DNA of 64,000 bases from NCBI RefSeq assembly GCF_963678635.1, contig NC_087062.1:34872052-34936051 (forward strand), in the 5' to 3' direction. Made by a program: the position numbers and the translations under genes. The notes beneath the pieces are model-generated. The model saw only the letters and a program-made list of their open reading frames with translations. It did no database searches and was not told the origin of the DNA. Each line of letters opens with the position of its first letter. Position 1 is the first letter of the stretch. This stretch comes from Symsagittifera roscoffensis. Taxonomy: Eukaryota; Xenacoelomorpha; Acoela; Convolutidae. Below are positions 56,301 to 64,000 of the stretch, in pieces.

Positions 56301-56352
56301 GGAGACTGAGAGTGCAGAGTCAGTATCACAGGAGGAAGAAATGGAGCATTGA
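53331..56352 (+). pseudogene. Frame 2 C-terminal conserved region of element R (unknown function)
   Basis: Pieces 52,659-53,771 (end), 53,777-56,047 (756 codons, the best preserved version of the block in L and R) and 55,972-56,352. A deletion of about 26 bp at 53,758 and a frame change with lost codons near 55,975 (MTCRS versus MTAWLYEYAKEH in L) break it. The Cys cluster C-x4-C-x6-C-x4-C is at about 54,830-54,885. FPCHCLLQTWWYP, SVPKCVRLAR and GIAYNPFL are shared with T. No known family recognised; a zinc-binding structural or nucleic-acid-binding role is possible. Confidence 0.7.
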
Positions 56353-57152
56353 CGAATGACCGAAAAGCAAGATGGAAAAAGAGACAAAAATTAGAAGAAT
56401 TTAGAAGTTTTAGAACTTCTAAACGACGGAAAAAGAAGAGAACAAAGGAGTAATGAAGAAAAAGTTAAAACTCAGAATTGTTTTATGTGTGTGAAAAACT
56501 CAAGTGAGAAACCAAGCAACCAAGTTGTAATTGAAAACTGAAACATTTAGTTGAGTTTTGAAATTGTTGCATTTATAAATTTGCATTTTGATTTTAGTCG
56601 AGTGGCTTTAGAGACACTCACTTACTATTTATTTAGGAAGGTTTAAATGAAGGAGTATATTTAAATATTCCAGCCTGCATGACTGTTTTTAATCAGCTAG
56701 GAGAACTGATCACTTTGTGGTGATATGGAAGGCTTGGGTGGTCTCTCGGAGAGGGAGATTGTTTCATTGTTCTTTCTAACCACAGAGTTTCTTAGTTTTA
56801 GTATTCAGGACAATAACAAGCAAGATTTCCGAAGGGAGAAGCATAGTAGGATAATTTTAGCTTGCTGGTTGGCAGGACAGTCCTGCAAGCCAACACCTTT
56901 TAAATCTAAGAGAAAAAGTTTTAATCGGGACATTGACATTGGAAGTCAGAAAATATGTTTTATCTTAAGTCATATCCTCAATGTGCAGATTAATGAAGAA
57001 TTTGAAGGCTATAGTGATGTAGTATGATGCCATTTATATTCTGCTGTGAGTCGATGTGACGTGGATAAAAGTAATTTCGTGCATTTTGTAAATTCTGTTC
57101 GATGACACTGTATCTATTTTACGAACATTGCGTGATTCAATGAGGACATTGA
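56353..57152 (+). other. 3' untranslated region of element R
   Basis: Non-coding; matches the inverted 8,924-9,728 of L. Contains the palindrome GCAGGAC-A-GTCCTGC at 56,872-56,886 inside a longer imperfect hairpin (GTTGGC...GCCAAC), which could fold in the RNA. Otherwise nothing recognised. Confidence 0.65.
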
Positions 57153-57171
57153 CCGGACTGTCCGGGGAGTA
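57153..57171 (+). promoter_or_regulatory. Polypurine-like tract and palindrome before the 3' LTR of R
   Basis: CCGGACTGTCCGGGGAGTA, then TGTGACATTC of the LTR. Perfect 6-bp palindrome around the central T, overlapping the purine tract GGGGAGTA. Shared with L; T keeps only the GTCCGGGGAGTA part. Confidence 0.6.
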
Positions 57172-58064
57172 TGTGACATTCGACCAGAATGTGCCAAATT
57201 GCAATCTCTGCAGAATTCGAATTTTTAGCAGCGAGCCTTCTGGATTAGTAATTTTTAAGCATTAAGAACGTTATTTGAACGATTGAACAAAACGGGAAGG
57301 TTGAAGGATTCGGAAATTGCTAATTTTTAAAATTTCGAAGTGATTACGTAACATTTCTGAGAAACGTCAGAAACGGCCATTTTGGCAGAAAAGCTAAAAA
57401 GCAAGAGAACAACATTAGCTGCGATCGCGAGAAGTACGGAAATTGTGAGAAAAAACGACAACAAATCACGGAGTTAATAGAGAGCACTCCGAGTTGCAAC
57501 TATTGTGTCGCTACAATAGTTGCAAGGCCATTGCGGATAACGGTGAAGGGTGGAGAACAGCCTTCCGGATTACGAAGAAATCAAGATTAACGAGCTTGAT
57601 TCAGTGGATTCAAGAATCCGGAAGGGTTTCGGAACTGAAACTTTTATTCTTTTATATAAACTTTTAGCTTCTTGTCATGTCCTGAGTTGAATTTAATTAA
57701 CAACTAGATTCATTTTGATAAGGATGAGAAGCTAGGAGTTGGCGGAAAGGGTTGATCCATCTTCGATGGAGATGATGATTTTTTTCTACTGAACAAAAAC
57801 AAAAGTAATATAATAAACAGTAGTAGCCCTGTTCTTAGGAGTGACCTCGTGGTCTGGGGATACTGAGACCCAGCCATGAGCTCACTATTTCTGCATGTAA
57901 TTAAGTTAATTTGAGTGTTTTGACCGAAGCCAAAAGCAGTAACGTTTTTGTCGACCCGATGTTAGAAAAGACCACCGTAAGTACTGGCTTGGTAGAGACG
58001 GTGAAAAGCATATAAGGCTCTGTTTAGACGTTAGCCAGTCGTCTTAGGACTTAGTTTTATTTTC
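57172..58064 (+). repeat. 3' LTR of element R, interrupted by element T
   Basis: Matches the 5' LTR of R from TGTGACATTCGACCAG to TTAGTTTTATTTTC. TATA box at 57,653 and AATAAA at 57,812. The last 35 bp or so (CGTCGATATGTATCTTCCGG... to GAATGTTACA) are missing; instead the outer end of the T element LTR begins at 58,065. Scattered differences from the 5' LTR indicate time since insertion. Confidence 0.9.
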
Positions 58065-58968
58065 TGTAACATTCGTCTACTGCAGTCACACATGAGGCTT
58101 AAGAAAAATAGGCCCTATAACCATTGGCTCAAGAGTCAGGGACACTATCTCTTGTGTTTGTCTACCTCAAATCAGTCGGAGCCAATTCGGTTCGTTTGTG
58201 ACATGAGACTACGACCCGTTACAGCTTAAAGGCTACTACTAAAATATCCCCCCACTCTAGAATTAAGAACGTCCCCATACTTAGGTCTCTAGATACCCAA
58301 AATACATGAACGCCGTTAAAAACCGGGTCGGAACAATCCGTTAAGTTACTTTTTATTAGACAGTGGAACTTTGATCCATTTCAGATGGATCAACCTAAAA
58401 CTCGCCTTACCTCAACATAACAATTATAAAACACACTCTAGAAATTTAAATTGGTACTCACATTGTAGCACGCTCAAGAATTGGGAGTAATTAAGTCGGT
58501 AAGCAACTCAAGAATTAAATAGTGTAACTAAATGAGTTTAATGTTTGTCAGTTTCAATAACAGGAATAAGTTTGTACTCTAGAATGCAGTTTTATGTGGA
58601 CCATTGGGACACTCAAGCTGTCCACCTTTCCACCGAAGGTTCACTCTGGTCCAGTTCGAATAGTTGACCAGTTGGATAATTGTCCAGTTCTCAGGAACAC
58701 TCTGTCTTCTATTTCAAATAGGACTGCTCTACCCTAGATTATTATTGTCTCGGAAATTGCGAATGGCAATTTCCTAGTGATTTATCTTGCAACTTTCCCG
58801 CGATTGTCTTTCAATTGTTCTGATTTCTCTTTTTCGGTTTTCAGTTATCGCGAGAAAAAACGTGCATTACAGGCTCCATTCGAATTTTTGAAAAATTAAA
58901 TTTCACCCCAAAATTAAGTGCTCTTGCTTTTCTCAAGGTCAAACTTCCAAACATGACCGACTGGCACA
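58065..58968 (-). repeat. 3' LTR of element T
   Basis: Minus strand starts TGTGCCAGTCGG at 58,968, directly after GTCCGGGGAGTA, and ends GTAGACGAATGTTACA at 58,065: 904 bp with TGT...ACA ends. The interior is largely different from the L/R LTRs apart from the terminal GAATGTTACA and the GATCCATTTCAGATGGATC-type motif near 58,372-58,390. Confidence 0.85.
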
Positions 58969-59396
58969 TACTCCCCGGACTCAAGATCGATGTCCTCATT
59001 GCGTGCTGTCGTCTGCCAGTGAGTCCCAAAAAACCGAGTGTTGCTCAAGGTACAGTGCCAGTGGTCATTTACAGAAGTTTGCAGCAGACTTAAGCTTATC
59101 TACACCCCAAAATTCACGGCCATGTAAAATTTTCACACTATCGCTAAACAGCAATCAAAATCTGCACACACCTGCACCTATGAATTCTCGCTTTTCAAGC
59201 CAATTATTTAAAATTTCTTTTGTCCCATTCAATTAGGAAATTGTCATGCAGCATTTTGATTTATATAATAGATATAGCATATTAATAACAATATCTGTTT
59301 CGTTAAAATTTCTTTTTCGTGAACCCAGGTTTCACCCGGATCCACACTCAAGCCCCCTTTCCCTCTCAAGACTCAAGATCCATTCGAGCCATCCGC
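58969..59396 (-). other. 3' untranslated region of element T
   Basis: Between the stop of frame 2 and the LTR. About 430 bp without gene. It starts at the LTR side with the PPT-like GTCCGGGGAGTA (58,969-58,980); the sequence GAGGACATCGA next to it is also present in L and R at the same place (GAGGACATTGA). Confidence 0.65.
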
Positions 59397-62300
59397 TCAT
59401 CTCGCACTCTTCGCCTTAGAGGGGCCGTCTCCTGAAGTACTGGATACGGCAAACTGTCTCAACAGTTCTTCTTCATCATCAGAGCTAATCACGATCTCCT
59501 CCCAAGCCTTCAGCTGTTCATATGATCGCATCCATTCTCTTTGCTCCTGCAACCTCTTCGCCTGGTTGGGTAGTGCCTTCACCCTAGATTCCCGGTTCAA
59601 ACAAAAGGAGTTGTGCAGGCTCAAGCTCACGTTCTTCGCCAAGTCTTCCTCTAGTATTGATTCCCTCGCTTTGGTATTGTCTCTAGACATTTTACCCACT
59701 CTCTTCCATCCTGTCGTGATCGCATTTCGATGGGTTAACAGGGGTCTCTTGAAAGCTTCCGGCCCAATCTCGGCCTGGAATTGTCGATATTCCTTTTGAC
59801 GCTTTCTCATGTGATCTTTCGTTGTCATGTATAACCAAGACGTCAGTGTCGCTCGAAACCATGGAAAGTACCTCAAACGGCTCCATACGTGTCTGACTTC
59901 CGTTGGTATGGTGAATACTTTGCACGCAGTCTCAAACAACTCGAGTCTCCTGCTGTAGTCTATCGCATATATTGATTCAGCCGATGGCGTCGTCGCTTCC
60001 CGATACTTCGTTATATTCTCATCTATCCATCTCAGAGCCAGCATCGTACTCACTACTAAGAGCGTCACCTTCTGCCGGTGGTCCGGTAGTCCGATCGACC
60101 GAATTTCTTCTATATCCCACACCAGGCAAAGGTTCTTGTGATCTGGATACCACACCGTTTGTGCCAAACAGTGGCATGGGCATTCTCCATGGGTGATCTC
60201 AATGCTCCTGAGGTTACGCTCTCCCGAGGCTTCCAAGATAGACTCAAGCTCCATCATTTTCTCATGCATCGTGTCGTTCTCTCCCATGTTTGGAGTACCC
60301 CCCACAGGTTTTCCGATCACGTTCTGTCTCTCGTGATCGCTTGTGTTCTCACTTTCCAACTTCAAAAGCTCTTCTCCCCAGATTTCACTCAAGTAATCTC
60401 TCAACTCCTTCGGTACTGTCCCTCTGATTTTCCTCAACAACTTGTGCGAGTGATGCGATACCCGAGCCAACCTCACGCACTTGGGCACTGAGAAGGCCTT
60501 GTCCACCAATATTCTCTGGCTGGATGCTTCCACCATCGCCATGTGCAGTGGGTAGTGGCTTCCGCACAAATTGGCCATCATTGACCCTATCAGGGATTTT
60601 GCGTTCAATGGCAGGCCATAAGCTTCGCTCATGGGAAACCCCATTTCCGCCTCGAGACCAACCTTCCAGCTCCGGATATGTTTTTGAGTCACCTGCAACA
60701 CTCCCGGCCATGATTCCACGCTCAACGCCGTCACTAAATGGTGTTCAGACTCTAGCCTCTCCAGTGACTGCAGACTACACATTCTCGAGAAGAATCCGAG
60801 AGCCGTCGCTATGTTCACCGTAGTTCTCGCGTAACACTCCGCCACTATTTGTACTTCACTTTTCTCCCTTTCCGTGATGTCTTCAAACCAACTAACCAGA
60901 TCTTCTTTTTGAAAGGACAATATCCTGACACATGATCGTCCATCGCAGGTGTGCTCTCCACTCCCACACGTAGAATCCAGACAGCTACCCGGCTCCATCT
61001 TCTTTGCTGACTCGAGACTGTTCGTCTTTTCGCCTGACTCCTTCATCTGAGGTAAGATCAGTTTGTGCACCACACTCAACTTTGCCAAATCTTCATCTTC
61101 CGTTGGAGCTAACCTCATCCGTTCGGTGGTCTCCTCGATCAGACTCGCGTGGGGATGTGGGCACCAGGAGGGTCTTAGTAACTTCCATACCACTCCCAAG
61201 TTCGTGATCAGCAAGCCATTGCCATCACCCATGTTCACTTCAACTCTCTTGTTCGAGCGCGGTATGCTCACCACCTCCGGTGTTTTCTCAAGAATCAGGC
61301 CCAGGCTCGGCCCCTCTTTCTCCACCGCGTCTATTTCCATTATTCTTTCTGTCCAAAACTTCAGTAGCTCCGCCACCTCGTGGTTCCTGTGAGCGCCTCC
61401 AGTTTCTGAGTCTAAGAAGGGGTTGTAGGCTATTCCCATCACTCCTGACACGTATTGGTATTCCCCCTTCTCGCTGGGTCTCGAGTACTGCTCTGACGAG
61501 GCCAGGTTACGGTGAACATCATGCTCTTCTTCGAACTTCTTATTATAAAACCTCCGTACCTCGTCTAGCTTTCTGTGGTTCTCTAGGGATAGTCTGGAAC
61601 CATCTTCTTTTTCTATCCCTGTACTCTGATACACGTTCAAGATGATCGTTGAGACTCTTTTTTCCATGGTTTTACTTCCGCTTGCTCTCTGGTGGCATGC
61701 CAAGATGGTACTATCAGACATCATTGACATTATCCATCTCAAGAAACATGTGGCATCCTTTCTCCTAGCCAGGCTCAAGCCTGAATTGTCCCTGGCCACG
61801 TGTTGCATCAATGCTTGACACACATCTAGCTTCTTGCTTCCCAACTTCAGCCTGTCATACGAGGTCAATGTCTCCAAGTCTATTCCCACCAGACTCCAGG
61901 TGAACATTAATTGTCCTGCAGTTCTAACGAAGGGATTCGCCATTAATGGCGGTGCTGATGAGGGTGTCCTCATTGCCTCTTCAAAATGATCCTTCAACAA
62001 GTTCTGCCAGGACCTCTTCAGCTGATTCGCCATTTCTATTTTATTAACCTCGGCCTTTTGCTGGGTGGCCCAATTGCGTCGCTTGCGAGCTACTCCACTG
62101 TCCAACTTCTTCAAGCAGTCCTCCATTTCCTTCAATGTCTCGAGGGCCCCCCACCACGTCCGGGAGGTGTTCCTCGTCTTGTTCCTCTCCAATGGATCAC
62201 TCGTCACTTGCTTGCCCGTGGCCTGGTGTGCCTTCGAGATCCATTCTTTGCCGACATCCACTTCCCATGTCTGTCCGTTCGTTGAACCTCTCTTTACGTT

Positions 62301-62645
62301 TATTTTCTGAGGCTTGAAGTCTTCCTCCGATGTCGAACTGGTGGAAGCCTCTATTTCCCTCTCTACTTCGAGTGGTCTTCTGGGCTCCGAGCTGCTCTTG
62401 TATGCCGCCGTCTTGCATCGAGCCAAAACCATGGGCGCCGTCTCTCTCAAGTTTCCTTCCGAAACAGCATCCACTGAAGGACTACCCAATCCCTCCACTT
62501 CTCTCTTCCTCTTGCGAGTCTTCACATCTCTGCTTGAGGGTGTTGTGGCTATCATCACTGATTCGACCTCTCTGTCTACCCCCAATCCTTCCAACTCTCG
62601 CCTCCCCCCTGCTCGAGCCTTAAGGATATTAGTACTTTTAATCAT
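59397..62645 (-). pseudogene. Frame 2 C-terminal conserved region of element T, 1,082 codons open
   Basis: Uninterrupted homologue of the broken blocks at 9,729-12,766 and 53,331-56,352. Shared motifs: YQYVSGVMGIAYNPFL, RPSWCPHPHA, Cys cluster CLDSTCGSGEHTCDGRSC (60,983-60,931), FSVPKCVRLARV, CPCHCLAQTVWYP, FPWFRATLTSWLY, LLTHRNAITT, SLHNSFCLNRES. The listed start is only the first possible start in the open frame. The upstream piece 63,635-62,670 is in the same frame with one TAA between them, so it is probably one protein with a nonsense mutation, or else two products. Unknown function; conservation between subfamilies implies selection. Confidence 0.75.
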
Positions 62646-62669
62646 ATTACTAGTCCCAACCTTATCCCT

Positions 62670-63635
62670 TTATATATCATCAACTATTTTATCTACAATT
62701 TTTTGTTTCAGAGTAGAGCTGTCCTCACATTTTTCTTCTCTAGTCTTCGATCGTGAATTCCTCAGCTCTACCAGCTTGCTCAGCAGCTCTTTTCTCGCCT
62801 TCTCATCCAGGCCCGTTCCTATCAGAAGCGGTTCTCCAAACCTTACGACTGTGTCCCACAGTTCCTCCTTGAATTCGTCCAGCGTCGTCTCGCTGCCCAC
62901 TTCTTGATTGAATTCTTTTAAGAACTCCTGCCAAGCATCGTCCTTCAGGGACCCCAGGAACATGTCCCTGTTCCCTTCGAAAGTGTTCTTTTCCCTTTCC
63001 TCCGAGCTCAAGAGTATCATCCCCATATTGGAGGTCTCACTTGCCAATGGCAATTCCAGATTCTTCCGGGGGGACGGAGTCAGAGGTGGAGTGGCAGTAT
63101 CTGCCCAATTCTCCTCGCTCAAGTCTTTCAACAGCTCTTGAGTGGTGAGCTCCTCCCCTGATGGTCCTGGTTCAGGCGTATTCCCCGCTTCCATGTCCTC
63201 ACCGGCTGCACTGAGAGTTTCATCCATACTCTCTTCTTCTGACTCATTTCTCCTTCTCTCGAGAATTCTTTTGAACCGGTCCTCCACGGGTCCACTCCTC
63301 TTGTCTCCAGGCGTGTCCACTGACAGTGGTGATGGTGTCGCAGGGTCCAATTTTTTGTATTCCGTCAGGGCTACGTGCAGCTGGCCTGCTGCATCTAGTT
63401 CTTTTCCCTCCTGTCTCATTTCCACCTGTTCTAAGCCATAGGGTGCCCTGTACTTTCTTGTTGCAAATTTCATGTCGTCCACCAATGCGACGTGCCCCTC
63501 CATCATGATCATCCTGCCATCATCCCATATTGGTAGCATGTTCTCTAGTCCTTCCTGCTCAAGAGCTCTCAAGACCTTCCGCACCTCATATCCGGGGGCT
63601 GCGAACCTCTCATCTTTTTCGCTTGCGTCGTCCAC
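62670..63635 (-). pseudogene. Frame 2 middle linker region of element T
   Basis: Acidic, polar (ERRRNESEEESMDETLSAAGEDMEAGNTPEPG has the same character as the L/R linker), with a globular part ending in KARKELLSKLVELRNSRS, which corresponds to the VLDKLDECEGRLSELL helix of L. Ends at TAA 62,670, 25 bp before the next start. The upstream neighbour is out of frame by one base. Confidence 0.55.
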
Positions 63636-63991
63636 GAATTTATCTTCGCCTCGCTAGTATGGAAGTAGATCGCCGCCGTGTAGCCGATGAACAGGGGGTC
63701 CCAGCCATCAGTGAAATACTTCTGCATTTCCTCCGTCGTCATCCTCGCCATTATGGAGGGAACTACCAAGGGACTGTTCATTCCCAAGGTCATCCTCCTG
63801 ACTATCGGGAACTCAGGCATGGCGGCTGGAAGGATTTCTTTCTCCATTATGGCCTCCAGCTCCCTCTTGACTAGTGCAAAGCATTCCTTCCAAGCAGGAA
63901 TCCTCAAGATCTCTCGCCTGTCTGTCGTCAATGGGTTCAAGTTCCAAAACTTGGGATACGTTTCGATGGGGCCCTCTCGCTTGCCTCCCAT
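63569..63991 (-). pseudogene. Frame 2 segment of element T upstream of the linker
   Basis: Homologous to the end of the helical region in L and R (FPKLWNL versus YPKFWNLNPL, EFPIVRRMTLG, MQKYFTDGWDPLF). A one-base frameshift near 63,615 separates it from the piece at 63,635-62,670. Runs on past the window edge. Confidence 0.6.
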
Positions 63992-64000
63992 TCTACATTG

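Larger units (their letters stand above)
31511..58064 (+). mobile_element. Giant Ty3/gypsy-type LTR retrotransposon, element R
   Basis: Plus-strand relative of L, about 26.5 kb. Order: 5' LTR (31,511-32,435), primer-binding site, leader with 2,129-bp tandem duplication, frame 1 (37,489-47,090), spacer, frame 2 (47,468-56,352), 3' UTR, PPT-like tract, 3' LTR (57,172-58,064, interrupted). Proteins are highly similar to those of L by eye, but the stops and frameshifts lie at different places, so the two copies decayed independently. Larger than typical Ty3/gypsy elements (about 5-10 kb) and in the size range of the giant plant Ogre group. Confidence 0.9.
58065..64000 (-). mobile_element. Third giant element T, 3' part (continues beyond the window)
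   Basis: Minus-strand relative of L and R with the same 3' organisation: frame 2 C-terminal region, 3' UTR, GTCCGGGGAGTA tract, LTR. Protein similarity to L and R is much lower than between L and R, so T is a distinct subfamily. Its 5' portion, including Gag-Pol and any SGNH domain, lies outside the window. It is inserted in the 3' LTR of R. Confidence 0.85.

Noticed and set aside
8186-58064. Polinton/Maverick or other large DNA transposon with terminal inverted repeats of more than 20 kb
   Set aside because: Each arm has its own LTRs, tRNA primer site, RT, RNase H and gypsy integrase, and the arms are two separate elements in opposite orientation. No DNA polymerase B, ATPase or capsid genes of Polintons are seen.

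Overview
The window is a eukaryotic, almost certainly animal, repeat block. I see no cellular gene. Almost all of it is retrotransposon. The host is not identifiable from sequence alone. The gag-pol flavour reminds me of Ty3/gypsy families in cnidarian genomes, but that is recollection and unverified.

Layout. Positions 1-8,185 hold old, diverged LTR fragments of the same family as the large elements, two head-to-tail copies of a dead LINE on the minus strand (1,010-6,729), and a small MITE-like fragment. Positions 8,186-31,510 are giant LTR element L on the minus strand. Positions 31,511-58,064 are giant element R, a close relative on the plus strand. L and R lie head to head, so the window contains an inverted repeat of more than 20 kb. 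Positions 58,065 to the window end are the 3' part of a third, clearly diverged element T on the minus strand. Breakpoints indicate nesting: R sits inside the 5' LTR of L, and T sits inside the 3' LTR of R.

How the element is built (about 24-27 kb). LTRs are about 0.9 kb, start TGT and end ACA, and carry a TATA box and AATAAA. The primer-binding site matches the 3' end of tRNA-Asn. A 2-3 kb non-coding leader (5 kb in R because of a 2,129-bp tandem duplication) is full of a TCCGGARGGGT-type motif. Reading frame 1 (about 3,200 codons when the copies are compared) encodes Gag (coiled coil, RG-rich part, capsid-like part, two CCHC knuckles), protease, reverse transcriptase, RNase H, an unusual long linker, integrase, an acidic segment and a C-terminal domain that looks like a macro (ADP-ribose-binding) domain. 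After a spacer of about 380 bp, frame 2 (about 2,960 codons) encodes a coiled coil, an SGNH/GDSL hydrolase with a complete set of signature residues, a second degenerate SGNH-like region, a long helical region and a C-terminal block of about 1,000 residues of unknown function with a conserved C-x4-C-x6-C-x4-C cluster. The same C-terminal block is kept in diverged element T. All copies seen are broken by stops, frameshifts and deletions.

The most striking items are the macro-like and SGNH domains carried by a Ty3/gypsy element, the huge second reading frame, and a DNA copy of the 3' half of tRNA-Asn including CCA, fused to the LTR end of L at 30,656-30,700. It looks like a fossil of reverse transcription that ran past the usual stop in the primer.
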